Origin: Nitrospirota bacterium
GTDB taxonomy: Bacteria; JACPQY01
Reading direction: 5' to 3'
DNA: 50,353 nucleotides
Assembly (NCBI GenBank): GCA_016180645.1
Contig: JACPAV010000047.1
Span: forward strand, 1 to 50,353
Shown: piece after piece, positions 24,263 through 32,449 of the stretch
Layout of the letters: every line of letters begins with the position of its first letter
How positions within the stretch are numbered: position 1 is the first letter of the stretch
Notes under the pieces: generated by a model
What the model was told of the DNA's origin: nothing
What the model saw: the letters and a program-made list of their open reading frames with translations, nothing else
The model's database searches: none
Program-made: the position numbers and the translations under genes

Positions 24263-25483
24263 GTGGCACTTGTACACGACTGGCTCACCGGTATGCGCGG
24301 GGGAGAGAAGGTCCTCGAGGTGTTGTGCGAATTGTATCCACGCGCAGACCTTTTCACATTGGTTCACGTGAAAGGCTCGGTATCCAAGGTGATCGAAGAG
24401 AGGCGGATCGAAACGTCGTTCGTCCAACGGTTCCCCCGAGTGGCCCAGTATTACCGCCACTGCCTGCCTCTTTTCCCCACCGCCGTCGAACGGTTCAATT
24501 TGAACGGGTATGATCTGGTCATCAGCAACAGTCATTGCGTGGCCAAAGGAATCATCCCCGCACCGGGTGCATGCCATGTTTCCTTCGTCCTTACCCCAAT
24601 GAGATACGTCTGGGACGCCTACGAGCACTATTTCGGCGCCGGGAAGGCTGGCCGTACCCGGAGCGCCAAGGATGGCAGCGGAGGGTGCGGCGCCGGGTCC
24701 GGCGGGCTGGCCGCCTATGTCATGCCCTTCGTCGCCAACTACCTGAGGATGTGGGACGTGGCCTCGACCGCGCGTGTGGATCATCTGATCGGTATCTCCG
24801 GGCACGTGGCCCTTAGGATACGGAGGTACTACGGACGGCATGCGGAGGTGATCCACCCGCCCGTGGATCTCTCCCGTTTCGGCGTTTCGACCAAATCCGA
24901 CGGGTATTATCTCGCCCTCGGCGCCTTCGCCCCCTACAAACGGGTCGACCTGGCGATCGAAGCGTTCAATCGCATGGGGCGCCGCCTGATTGTGGCGGGG
25001 GGGGGGCAGGACGAACGCAGGCTCAGAAAACTGTCCGGTCCCACCATCCGGCTGGTACCGCAACCCGACGACCGGGAAGTCGTGGATCTCCTTCGCGGTT
25101 GTGAAGCGCTGGTTTTTCCAGGCGAGGAGGACTACGGAATCGTCCCGCTCGAAGCGATGGCTTGTGGGAAGCCGGTCTTGGCCTATGCAAAAGGGGGAAT
25201 CCTCGAAACGACGCGTCCACTCGATGGGCCGGGGTCCGCAGGCCCCCCGACGGCCGTACACTTTCAAGAACAGACGGTCGAATCCCTGGTCGACGCTCTC
25301 GCGCTGTTCGAAACGAGGAGGGAGGCCTTCGATCCCCTACAGATCCGTCGTCATGCGGAATCTTTCTCCCGCGACGCTTTCAAGATAACGCTCGGCCGGC
25401 GTCTGAAGGAGCTGTATTCGCAGCATGTCGAAGCGCTTCGGGCGCACGGGCAGGGCCCACACCCTGCCGCCATCCAAGTCTGA
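24263..25483 (+). CDS. Family 4 glycosyltransferase
   Basis: I place the start at GTG 24263, which has AAGGAG six bases upstream and gives the family-typical beginning MALVHDWLTGMRGGEKVLE. The frame is open further upstream; ATG at 24116, directly after an extended -10 box, would add 49 Ser/Pro-rich residues and cannot be excluded. The 406-residue protein has the GT-B donor domain with ALGAFAPYKRVDLAIEAF and EDYGIVPLEAMACGKPVLAY, an intact E-x7-E motif. This subgroup, with RYVWDAYEHYF in the middle, is often annotated as a WbaZ-like mannosyltransferase. The next gene follows after nine bases. Confidence 0.86.
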   Translation: MALVHDWLTGMRGGEKVLEVLCELYPRADLFTLVHVKGSVSKVIEERRIETSFVQRFPRVAQYYRHCLPLFPTAVERFNLNGYDLVISNSHCVAKGIIPAPGACHVSFVLTPMRYVWDAYEHYFGAGKAGRTRSAKDGSGGCGAGSGGLAAYVMPFVANYLRMWDVASTARVDHLIGISGHVALRIRRYYGRHAEVIHPPVDLSRFGVSTKSDGYYLALGAFAPYKRVDLAIEAFNRMGRRLIVAGGGQDERRLRKLSGPTIRLVPQPDDREVVDLLRGCEALVFPGEEDYGIVPLEAMACGKPVLAYAKGGILETTRPLDGPGSAGPPTAVHFQEQTVESLVDALALFETRREAFDPLQIRRHAESFSRDAFKITLGRRLKELYSQHVEALRAHGQGPHPAAIQV

Positions 25484-25492
25484 CCACGGGCC

Positions 25493-26578
25493 TTGCAGAC
25501 CCTTGTTGTCAAGATCGGCGCCATAGGGGATATCCTCATGTCCACTCCTGCCCTGCGCGCTTTGAAGAAGTCGGATCCCGGAGGTCGATTGACCGTCATG
25601 GTGGGGCGATCCAGCCGAGTGGCGCTGGAACGGAACCCGGCCGTGGATGAGCTGTGGGAAATCGACGATCGGATCCTCTATCGGGGTGGTCGGACCGATC
25701 GCCTGGCCCTCACCCTCCGTCTCACCCTGGAAATCCGCAGGAGGAAGTTCGACCGGGTGTTCGTGCTCCACCGGGACTGGAGATTCAATCTCCTCGCACT
25801 CCTGGGCGGCATTCACAGGAGGTATGGGTTCGATCGGGGCGGGGAAGGATTGTTCCTCACCGGGCGGTTCCGGCCTACGGACGGCGCGCACCATGTTCGG
25901 CAGTACTTGGGCGTCCTGGAGACGGCAGGCGTGCCGTCCGACGGAATCCACATGGACTATCATCCAGGCACGCCTGATCGGGCGGAGGATCTCCTGACCA
26001 GGAATGGAGTTCCACCGGGAAGAGAGCTTGTCGGGATCGCGCCCGGCGGGGCCCGAAACATTCGCGAAATCATGGACACCCGCCGCTGGCCCGTTGAGTT
26101 CTATGGAAGGCTCGTAGACTTGATCGTCGAGCGATCGGATTCGGAAGTTCTGGTTTTCGGCGCGGAGAGCGACCGGTTCCTTGCGGGAACGTTTGAAGGG
26201 AAGCCGCCCAGAGTCCACCGCCTGTTCGGAAAGACTGATCTTCCCCAACTGGCCACGATGATGAAACAGTGCAGAGTAGTGGTGGCGAACGACAGCGGTC
26301 CCATGCACCTCGCGGCAGCCGTGGAGGTCCCGGTCGTTTCGTTATTCGGACCGACCGATCCCAGGGAGAAGTTTCCCCTGAACGACGGCAGCATCCACCT
26401 GTGGAAGCCCGAAGGGCTCGCCTGTTGCCCCTGCTATCGGGACGGGAGATTCCCCGCCTGTCCGATTGACGTGGCGTGCCTGCGCCGGATCACACCCGAG
26501 GAGGTGTGGGAGAAGGTGAGAGGCTTCCTTCTCGCGCCGGGGAACCGGCAGGAGGGCGGGCGCCGTCTTCCGGTCTGA
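25493..26578 (+). CDS. Family 9 glycosyltransferase (heptosyltransferase-like)
   Basis: The 361-residue protein begins at TTG 25493 with LVVKIGAIGDILMSTPALRAL, the standard start of WaaF/WaaC-type ADP-heptose transferases. GIAPGGARN and VVANDSGPMHLAAAVEVPVVSLFGP are the donor-site signatures of GT9. Near the C-terminus LACCPCYRDGRFPACPIDVACL is a cysteine-rich stretch seen in some GT9 proteins. A heptosyltransferase fits the hddA/hddC genes at 6.6-8.5 kb, but those would supply a GDP-heptose while classical GT9 enzymes use ADP-heptose, so the donor is uncertain. Confidence 0.87.
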   Translation: MQTLVVKIGAIGDILMSTPALRALKKSDPGGRLTVMVGRSSRVALERNPAVDELWEIDDRILYRGGRTDRLALTLRLTLEIRRRKFDRVFVLHRDWRFNLLALLGGIHRRYGFDRGGEGLFLTGRFRPTDGAHHVRQYLGVLETAGVPSDGIHMDYHPGTPDRAEDLLTRNGVPPGRELVGIAPGGARNIREIMDTRRWPVEFYGRLVDLIVERSDSEVLVFGAESDRFLAGTFEGKPPRVHRLFGKTDLPQLATMMKQCRVVVANDSGPMHLAAAVEVPVVSLFGPTDPREKFPLNDGSIHLWKPEGLACCPCYRDGRFPACPIDVACLRRITPEEVWEKVRGFLLAPGNRQEGGRRLPV

Positions 26579-26620
26579 GACCCGGCACGTGCCTCATCAT
26601 GCGGCCCTCCTTGGCCGCGG

Positions 26621-28030
26621 TCAGCGGATGCAGGTGCCGCCCCCGTCCCGGTCGCGGCACAGCGCAACCGACACACCGATCAGAAACCACGTATCCAGCC
26701 TGTAAAGGGTTTGGGCGAATTGGTACATGACGAAAAACGTCATGAACAATGCCAGACGATATCCGCGAATCAGGTCGGCAAGGCCCTCATCACGCGCGCG
26801 TCGCGCCGCATCACCCATCTTGAGGAACAGGAAAAGAAGGAAAAGGAGAAAGAAGCCGGTGCCGATGATCCCCGTCTCGGATAGCGTCTCAATCCACATG
26901 TTCGCGGGCACCAGTCGGTGCCACTCTTTTTCACGATTCCCCTCGCCGATGTTCTTCGCCCACAGTTCTCCGGCCAGATAGCCGCCATAGTTCCCAATCC
27001 CCACGCCGAAAAACGGATTCTCCCTGATGATCCGGGCCCCTTCCCTTACGGTTTGAAGGCGAGGCGCGGAAGAATACGGTTCCGTCGGATCGAAGGCGGC
27101 GGATCCCAACCGGAGAAGCGCATTCTGGAACCTCTCCGGAAACGTCGCGGTGCCGGCGGCCACCGCGGCCGCCAGGAGCAGCAGGACACCCCACCGCTTG
27201 AAAGCCAGGAGCGGGGATCGGACCCACACGAACATGACGAGGAGGCACAGGGCCAGCCACCCGGAACGGGAGGTGGATAGAAAGGTCGTGAGGGTGAGAA
27301 ATCCGAGCAACAGGGGAACGGTCCAGCGACCAAACGGGGAGCGACCCTTGACCCAGAGGTACGCCAGGATGGAGAGGGCTTGGATGCTGAAGAAGGCGTA
27401 GTATTGCGGTTCGTAGTGGAAAGCGTTGAGCCGCGGCCACCCTCCAAATTTCTGCGCGAGGAAAGGCAGCTCGATTCCCCCGGCCGTGTAGGCCACAACC
27501 TGAGCGAGGCCGTAGACCGCGGCCATGACTTGGGAGGCCAGGAACACCTTCGTGATCCAATAGACGCGTCCCGGGGTTCGAACGAACGTGAAGACCCCCG
27601 GCAGAATGACCAGCAGGTCGAAGCAAAACCAGCCAAGATAGCCGACGCTCTTCTTGAGGTTGAAAGTGGAGATGAGACTCAACGTGAGGACAGCTCCAAA
27701 TGCCAGCAAAGGGGCGAACAGATCTGGCTCCGGCAGCCGGTAGGCATCTCCCCTGCGAGCCAACCGATTCAGGATGAGTCGCGAAGCGAGAACCAATCCG
27801 GCGATGTGTGAGAGCCGCACCGTAAACCCACCCACGTCCCGCGTCAGGAATTGATCCAAGGGCAACCCCAATACGAACAGGGCCATGGCCGTGAACTCGG
27901 AGGCAAGGAGCCACCCGAGCACGGCAAGGACGGGCAGAAAAAGCGTTACAAACGGGTAGAACACCCCCGCAACGGTTCCAAGGACGATGGTAACGGCGGT
28001 CCGACGCCTACGGCCGGGGGATGGAGCCAA
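26621..28030 (-). CDS. O-antigen ligase/polymerase-like membrane protein
   Basis: A 469-residue polytopic protein, TTG start at 28030. I count about ten to twelve hydrophobic helices, with the large periplasmic loop near residues 290-370 that is typical of the Wzy_C/WaaL family, including ENPFFGVGIGNYG, a common motif of that loop. It would join finished glycan to its acceptor or polymerise repeat units on the periplasmic side. It overlaps the Wzz-like gene (28008) by 23 bases, so length control and ligation/polymerisation are translationally linked. It converges on the GT9 gene. Confidence 0.82.
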   Translation of the reverse strand: MAPSPGRRRRTAVTIVLGTVAGVFYPFVTLFLPVLAVLGWLLASEFTAMALFVLGLPLDQFLTRDVGGFTVRLSHIAGLVLASRLILNRLARRGDAYRLPEPDLFAPLLAFGAVLTLSLISTFNLKKSVGYLGWFCFDLLVILPGVFTFVRTPGRVYWITKVFLASQVMAAVYGLAQVVAYTAGGIELPFLAQKFGGWPRLNAFHYEPQYYAFFSIQALSILAYLWVKGRSPFGRWTVPLLLGFLTLTTFLSTSRSGWLALCLLVMFVWVRSPLLAFKRWGVLLLLAAAVAAGTATFPERFQNALLRLGSAAFDPTEPYSSAPRLQTVREGARIIRENPFFGVGIGNYGGYLAGELWAKNIGEGNREKEWHRLVPANMWIETLSETGIIGTGFFLLFLLFLFLKMGDAARRARDEGLADLIRGYRLALFMTFFVMYQFAQTLYRLDTWFLIGVSVALCRDRDGGGTCIR

Positions 28031-28871
28031 CTCGAACGGCTTCCCTGACGAAAATGTAAGCGAGATAGAGGAAGAGCCCCGCCACCAGCCCCATCCCGGC
28101 GTTGAGCCGAAGATCGGGTTTGATGGGTTTTTCAGGCCGGTAGGGAGGGCTCACGATTTGAGACCGGCGGCTCATGAATTCGGAATTCTCCAGCTGCACT
28201 TGGCGGAATTTCTCGCGCAGTTTTGACACCAAGGATTGCCTGCTTTCCATGTCGACGTTGAGGGCCACCATCGCGGAGTCGGTTTTTCCGGATCTGCGGT
28301 ATTCCGCCAAGGTTCGCTTGAGATCGGCCAGTTCACTCTCGGCCGAGGTGATCTGTCCGGCGAAATCGGACTCCCAGTTCTTGCGGATCGCGAGAACATC
28401 GCGATACTCGTTGTTGTGCCGCTCGATGGTCCGTTCCGCAATGGCTTCAGCGAGGCGGAGGGATTCTTCCGGAGTCGGGCCTCGGACGCCAACGGTGAAT
28501 ACGGCCATCCTTTCGAGATCCGAATGCTCCGGACGGATGGGACGAATGCGTTTCTTCAAGGTATTGACGTCGCCCTTCAATTTCAGATCGGTAGCTATTC
28601 CTTTCAGAAAAGCCGGACTCGTAATAATTTCTGCCAGTTCCGGAGCCGATTCAGAGAGGATGGCGCGGTTGTAGGACCCCCCCTGACTGCCCTCGAACCA
28701 AACGCGACCGAGACGCAGAGTAAAGTGCGTCTCGTAGGTCTTGGGCAGTACCCAGGACAATGCCAGTGCGACTCCACACGCAATGACCCCGCAAAGGATA
28801 AGCCTTACTTTTTCCCCGGAGAGGGCATGAAGGTAGCCGGATAAATCGAATGATTCCTTCTCAGCGTTCAT
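28008..28871 (-). CDS. Second Wzz-like chain-length protein
   Basis: The start is taken at ATG 28871, giving MNAEKESFDLSGYLHALSG and about 287 residues; in-frame ATGs at 28919 and 28937 would only add a poorly conserved lead. A membrane helix lies near residues 23-43 (LILCGVIACGVALALSWVL), followed by ITSPAFLKGIATDLKLKGD, a long coiled coil, a PYRPEKPIKPDLRLNAGMG segment (the Pro-rich PxxP region before the second helix of Wzz proteins) and a helix near 258-275. Role: polymer length control in the inner membrane. Partner of the ligase-like gene that overlaps its end. Confidence 0.8.
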   Translation of the reverse strand: MNAEKESFDLSGYLHALSGEKVRLILCGVIACGVALALSWVLPKTYETHFTLRLGRVWFEGSQGGSYNRAILSESAPELAEIITSPAFLKGIATDLKLKGDVNTLKKRIRPIRPEHSDLERMAVFTVGVRGPTPEESLRLAEAIAERTIERHNNEYRDVLAIRKNWESDFAGQITSAESELADLKRTLAEYRRSGKTDSAMVALNVDMESRQSLVSKLREKFRQVQLENSEFMSRRSQIVSPPYRPEKPIKPDLRLNAGMGLVAGLFLYLAYIFVREAVRVGSIPRP

Positions 28872-28991
28872 CTTCGTTGGTGCATGGCCGGCATCAAATG
28901 GCGGCAGGAGTATAGCCATGACCCCGCGGAGTCGCAACTTGTTTTAGTCGGCGAAGGCCCGTGTCCGGAGGGGTCCGACCCAGAGCCTCTG

Positions 28992-29076
28992 ACAGAATGC
29001 CGATTCGTAGGGGAGCATCTTCAGATGCTCCCTCTTGTCCTTGCCTCCTCGTAGGGGAGCACCTACAGGTGCTCCC
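28992..29076. repeat. Two-hairpin dispersed element, second copy
   Basis: 28992-29039 is identical (inverse orientation) to 3533-3580. Hairpin one has GGGAGCATCT at 29011-29020 with its complement at 29023-29032. Hairpin two has GGGAGCACCT at 29055-29064 with its complement at 29067-29076. Both are preceded by CGTAG and followed by TCTTG. It fills most of the gap between the Wzz-like gene and the SH3 gene. Confidence 0.85.
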
Positions 29077-29109
29077 TCTTGCCCCCGGATGCAGGGGGTG
29101 GCCGGGAAC

Positions 29110-29138
29110 TTGATTGATTCCTTGCGCTCCGATACGAT
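29110..29138 (+). promoter_or_regulatory. Probable promoter for the SH3-domain gene
   Basis: TTGATT at 29110-29115, 17-nt spacer, TACGAT at 29133-29138. The ATG is at 29155, so the leader would be about 10 nt. It starts about 30 nt after the repeat element. Confidence 0.45.
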
Positions 29139-29154
29139 CTCGACGGGGCGACAA

Positions 29155-30444
29155 ATGGAAGGTCTAAAGAGGGCTCTCTTCGTTGCAACTCTCGTTTTCT
29201 GGGCCGGCGAGGTCTGCGCCGAGCAGGGAGTCATCACCGCGCGAAGCGTGAATGTGCGCAGCTCACCCGCCATCGAGGCTTCAAACGTCATCGGACGTCT
29301 GATCGCCGGCCAAACGATCGAGGTTCTGGAACACCGGGAGGGCTGGCTCCAAGTTCGTAAGGAATCCCTCGTCGGCTGGGTGCGCCAGGAATATGTCGGA
29401 GCACACGCCCCCACAGTTTCTCCATCCCCGCTTCCGCAAAGCACTCCGGCCGCTGAACTGGAGCCCTCCCCGGGCCCAGCCGGATTGCCACCCGAACGGG
29501 CCACCGATCTGCCGGACGTTCTCCAGAGCCGCGGCGTAGTCCTCCGCCCGCGGGTAAACGTCCGAAGCCGCCCGGTCCTCGATCCGTCCTCCGTCAAATT
29601 CACTCTCGTCCAGGGGCAGCGGATCGAAGTCCTCAAGGTCCAAGACTACTGGTACAACATCCACACTCCGGACGGACGTGAAGGCTGGGTCATCGCGCCG
29701 ATGGTCTCGCTGGGCGTAGGCTTGATCCGGCCCGAAACCTATCTCGGAGGTGCGCAGGCCCTGGTGGAGGCCGGCTGCCGGCGTGTGGGGACACAACTTG
29801 AAATCCCCTCGAAAGCCGCGGTCCTGGAAGGAGCGCAGCTCCTCGAAAAATGGGTGGAAGTTTATCCCGATTCCTCACACACGGGCCGGGCCTATTATTA
29901 CCTCGGACTTGCGCGCGCCGCGCTCGCCAAGCTTCACAATGTCCACCGGGACGAGGATGCAAAAACATACGTGGACACACACCCCGCCCTTTTTCGCACC
30001 CTGCCGAACAAGGGACAAACCCTATACGATGGAAGCGATTTCGAATCCGTGCTCCGGAGCTTCCCGCAAAGCAGTGTGGCGCCCGCCGCCCTGCTCGAAC
30101 GGGCCATCGTTCGCCGACAGCAGGTCTGCTCTTCCGCCGATCGCTGCAACTTCACCGCGACCTTGGAAGTCTTCCGGGATGTCTTCGACGGACGGGCCAC
30201 GGTCAAGGGAAAGGAAACCGGCGTCGAAATCCTCCTCGAGGACCTGCGTGAAACCGCCGGGATCCGGACGAACGAGCGACCGGTACTGAAAAAATCCGTC
30301 GACTCCTTTCTGGGCATCGTCACCGGAATGACTCATCTTGAACTTCGAAAGGAGGCCCTCCGGAAAATCGCCTCCGCCTACCAGGCCCTGAATTATCCCG
30401 AAGACGCCAAGCGGACGCTCCGGCTCATCGGACCCTCTTCGTAG
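29155..30444 (+). CDS. Exported protein with two SH3-type domains and a helical-repeat C-terminus
   Basis: The 429-residue protein has a signal peptide (residues 1-22, ending VCA before EQG). Two bacterial SH3 (SH3_3) domains follow: residues 25-80, with ARSVNVRSSPAIEASNVIG and VGWVRQEYV, and residues 123-182, with RPRVNVRSRPVLDPSSV and GREGWVIAPMV. A Pro/Ser-rich linker separates them. The rest, 190-429, is helical with a TPR-like pattern (LLEKWVEVYPDSSHTGRAYYYLGLARAAL). SH3_3 domains usually bind peptidoglycan or peptides in the envelope, so a cell-wall-bound scaffold is likely. A longer frame upstream runs into the repeat element and is not used. Confidence 0.82.
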   Translation: MEGLKRALFVATLVFWAGEVCAEQGVITARSVNVRSSPAIEASNVIGRLIAGQTIEVLEHREGWLQVRKESLVGWVRQEYVGAHAPTVSPSPLPQSTPAAELEPSPGPAGLPPERATDLPDVLQSRGVVLRPRVNVRSRPVLDPSSVKFTLVQGQRIEVLKVQDYWYNIHTPDGREGWVIAPMVSLGVGLIRPETYLGGAQALVEAGCRRVGTQLEIPSKAAVLEGAQLLEKWVEVYPDSSHTGRAYYYLGLARAALAKLHNVHRDEDAKTYVDTHPALFRTLPNKGQTLYDGSDFESVLRSFPQSSVAPAALLERAIVRRQQVCSSADRCNFTATLEVFRDVFDGRATVKGKETGVEILLEDLRETAGIRTNERPVLKKSVDSFLGIVTGMTHLELRKEALRKIASAYQALNYPEDAKRTLRLIGPSS

Positions 30445-30470
30445 GCGGGATTTAATCCCCACAGGCCGCA

Positions 30471-30498
30471 TTGACACAGCGCGTCGAGCGGCTATAAT
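30471..30498 (+). promoter_or_regulatory. Consensus promoter for yebC
   Basis: TTGACA at 30471-30476, 16-nt spacer, TATAAT at 30493-30498: both hexamers are perfect. The ATG is 8 nt after the -10 box, so the mRNA should begin at or next to the start codon. Confidence 0.8.
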
Positions 30499-30506
30499 CC
30501 AAGCCG

Positions 30507-31253
30507 ATGTCCGGTCATAATAAGTGGAGCAAAGTTAAGCACAAAAAGGGCAAGGCAGACGCCCAGAAGGGCAAAATCTATACCAAGCTCATCCGCGAAA
30601 TCATGGTGGCCGCCCGGAACGGCATACCCGATCCCGAAATGAACGCCTCGCTCCGTCTCGCCATCACCAAGGCGCGCGAAGCGAACATGCCGAACGACAA
30701 CGTCGAACGGGCCATTTTGAAAGCCACGGGTGGCGACGAAGGTTTCGCACTGGAAGAGGCCGTATTCGAGGGATATGGTCCGGGAGGCGTGGCTGTTCTG
30801 GTCCATGTGGTCACGGACAACCGAAAACGCGCCGTGGCCGACCTCCGAAATCTGTTTACCAAGCTCGGCGGAAATCTGGGCGAATCGGGATGCGTCTCTT
30901 GGGTCTTCGATAAGAAGGCGGTCTTCACCTTCGACCGGAGTGCAGTGGACCCTGAGAAACTCCTGGACATGGCCCTTGACGCCGGTGCGGATGACGTGAA
31001 AGAGGATGGGAACGACGTCACCGTTACATCCCCACCGAACGAATTCGAAAAATTGCGCAAACTCTTCGAGGAAAAGAACCTGAAACCGACGATCGCTCAG
31101 ATTTCCATGATCCCCAAGAACACCGTTCCGCTCGCGGGCATGGAGGCGGAGAAGTTCGTCAAGTTCATGTCCACGCTTGAAGAGCACGACGACGTCCAGA
31201 ACGTCTACGCGAATTTCGACATCCCCGACGAGATCCTCGAAAAAGCGGCCTGA
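30507..31253 (+). CDS. yebC: YebC/PmpR family protein (DNA-binding regulator / translation factor family)
   Basis: 248 residues, the normal length. SGHNKWSKVKHKKGKADAQK is the invariant start of the family, and PNDNVERAILKATGG, YGPGGVAVLVHVVTDNRKR and LGESGCVSWVFDKK are conserved blocks. Members have been described as transcriptional regulators and, more recently, as factors that relieve ribosome stalling at prolines. The gene precedes ruvC and ruvA, a very common order. The promoter lies so close that the message is probably leaderless. Confidence 0.96.
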   Translation: MSGHNKWSKVKHKKGKADAQKGKIYTKLIREIMVAARNGIPDPEMNASLRLAITKAREANMPNDNVERAILKATGGDEGFALEEAVFEGYGPGGVAVLVHVVTDNRKRAVADLRNLFTKLGGNLGESGCVSWVFDKKAVFTFDRSAVDPEKLLDMALDAGADDVKEDGNDVTVTSPPNEFEKLRKLFEEKNLKPTIAQISMIPKNTVPLAGMEAEKFVKFMSTLEEHDDVQNVYANFDIPDEILEKAA

Positions 31254-31272
31254 CGCGCTTCTTCCGCTCATG

Positions 31273-31332
31273 CTTCGACGGCGCTCAGCACGAGCGGAAG
31301 AAGGCCGCTCACCCTGAGCTTGTCGAAGGGTG
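31273..31332. repeat. Dispersed palindromic element between yebC and ruvC
   Basis: CTTCGAC (31273-31279) pairs with GTCGAAG (31322-31328) and GCTCAG (31282-31287) with CTGAGC (31314-31319). The right end reads CACCCTGAGCTTGTCGAAGG and then GTG, a sequence type scattered through many bacterial genomes. Its last bases form a GTG in frame with ruvC. Confidence 0.8.
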
Positions 31333-31347
31333 CTGGCGGCACTCTCC

Positions 31348-31860
31348 GTGCGCAGTCCAATAATTTCTCCCGTTCTGGGTGTCGACCCCGGCAGCCTGAC
31401 CACCGGATATGCGTTTGTGGTGGAAACCGGCCGCCGCCTCGTTGTGCGCGACTTTGGCGAGATTTCCCCGCCGGCCAAGGCCCCGCTCCCGCGCCGTCTC
31501 CTGGCCATTCACGATGCCCTCGAATCGAAAATCCTCGCCCATCGGCCGGAATGCCTCTCCCTCGAAGCCCTCTTCGTCGCAAAGGGCCTCCAGAGCATGA
31601 TGAAACTGGTCTACGCCAAGGGCGTTGTTCTGCTCCTCGCCGCGCGGCATAATCTGGACGTGTTCGAATACCCTGCCCTGACCGTGAAGAAATCCGTGGT
31701 GGGCTACGGCCAGGCCGAGAAACGACAGGTCCAGTTCATGGTCCGGCAACTCCTGAGTCTGGCGGATCTGCCGCGACCCGATGAGGCCGACGCGATGGCT
31801 CTAGCCCTGTGCCATCTTCAAGCCCGGAAAGCCAGGCTCCTCGCCGGTTCAACTCCATGA
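31348..31860 (+). CDS. ruvC: Holliday junction endonuclease RuvC
   Basis: RuvC cuts Holliday junctions bound by RuvAB. The acidic catalytic residues are visible: GVDPG (Asp near residue 13), LSLEALF (Glu) and RPDEADAMALALCH (the Asp pair). SMMKLVYAKGVVLLLAARH matches the family's central helix, and VKKSVVGYGQAEKRQVQFMV the later part. I take GTG 31348; GTG 31330 is formed by the end of the upstream palindromic element and would add six residues. The stop overlaps the ruvA start (ATGA). Confidence 0.92.
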   Translation: MRSPIISPVLGVDPGSLTTGYAFVVETGRRLVVRDFGEISPPAKAPLPRRLLAIHDALESKILAHRPECLSLEALFVAKGLQSMMKLVYAKGVVLLLAARHNLDVFEYPALTVKKSVVGYGQAEKRQVQFMVRQLLSLADLPRPDEADAMALALCHLQARKARLLAGSTP

Positions 31861-32447
31861 TCGGATTTCTCCGCGGAAAGATCGCCGAAAAAACACCCGA
31901 TCGGATCATTCTCGACGTCGGCGGCGTGGGGTACGAAATTGCCGTTCCCGTCACCACGTATTCGAAGCTTCCCGGGCCGGGCGCGGAGGCCCAGCTCCAC
32001 GTCCACACGCATGTGCGCGAAGACGCCCTCCAACTGTTCGGCTTCCAATCCCGCGAGGAGTTGAACCTCTTCCGCCTCCTCATCAACACCCCTGAGATCG
32101 GGCCCAGACTGGCGGTCAATATCCTTTCCGTTCTCGGTCCGCAGGGATTCGTGCGGGCCGTGGCGGCGAAGGATCAGACCTCTCTGCGCCGAGTGCCGGG
32201 CCTGGGCCCCAAGAAGGCCGAAAAACTCCTCGTCGAACTGAAGGACAAGGTGGACGGCATGGCCGCGGGCCTCCCCGAAGCCTCCGGACCGCCGAGCGTA
32301 CGCGAGGACCTGCTTTCCGCTCTCAAGAATTTGGGCTATAAAGCGGAGGAGGTGAGTCCGGTGATTTACGAAGTCATGAAAAAATCGCCCAGCGCTCCCG
32401 TGGAGGAGCTCCTCCGGGAAGCCTTGCGGCATCTCTATCGGAGGTAG
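31857..32447 (+). CDS. ruvA: Holliday junction DNA-binding protein RuvA
   Basis: 196 residues. MIGFLRGKIAEKTPDRIILD and VGGVGYEIAVP form the N-terminal OB domain, VREDALQLFGFQSREELNLF follows, and PEIGPRLAVNILSVLG and VPGLGPKKAEKLLVELKDK are the two helix-hairpin-helix motifs. The C-terminal RuvB-binding three-helix domain is present (REDLLSALKNLGYKAEEV). ruvB is not found downstream; the next gene is an atpC-like gene. ATGA overlap with ruvC means coupled translation. Confidence 0.96.
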   Translation: MIGFLRGKIAEKTPDRIILDVGGVGYEIAVPVTTYSKLPGPGAEAQLHVHTHVREDALQLFGFQSREELNLFRLLINTPEIGPRLAVNILSVLGPQGFVRAVAAKDQTSLRRVPGLGPKKAEKLLVELKDKVDGMAAGLPEASGPPSVREDLLSALKNLGYKAEEVSPVIYEVMKKSPSAPVEELLREALRHLYRR

Positions 32448-32449
32448 GC

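Noticed and set aside
26621-28871. Two-component tyrosine-kinase (BY-kinase) capsule regulation
   Set aside because: Neither Wzz-like protein has a kinase domain and no separate kinase or phosphatase gene is present here.
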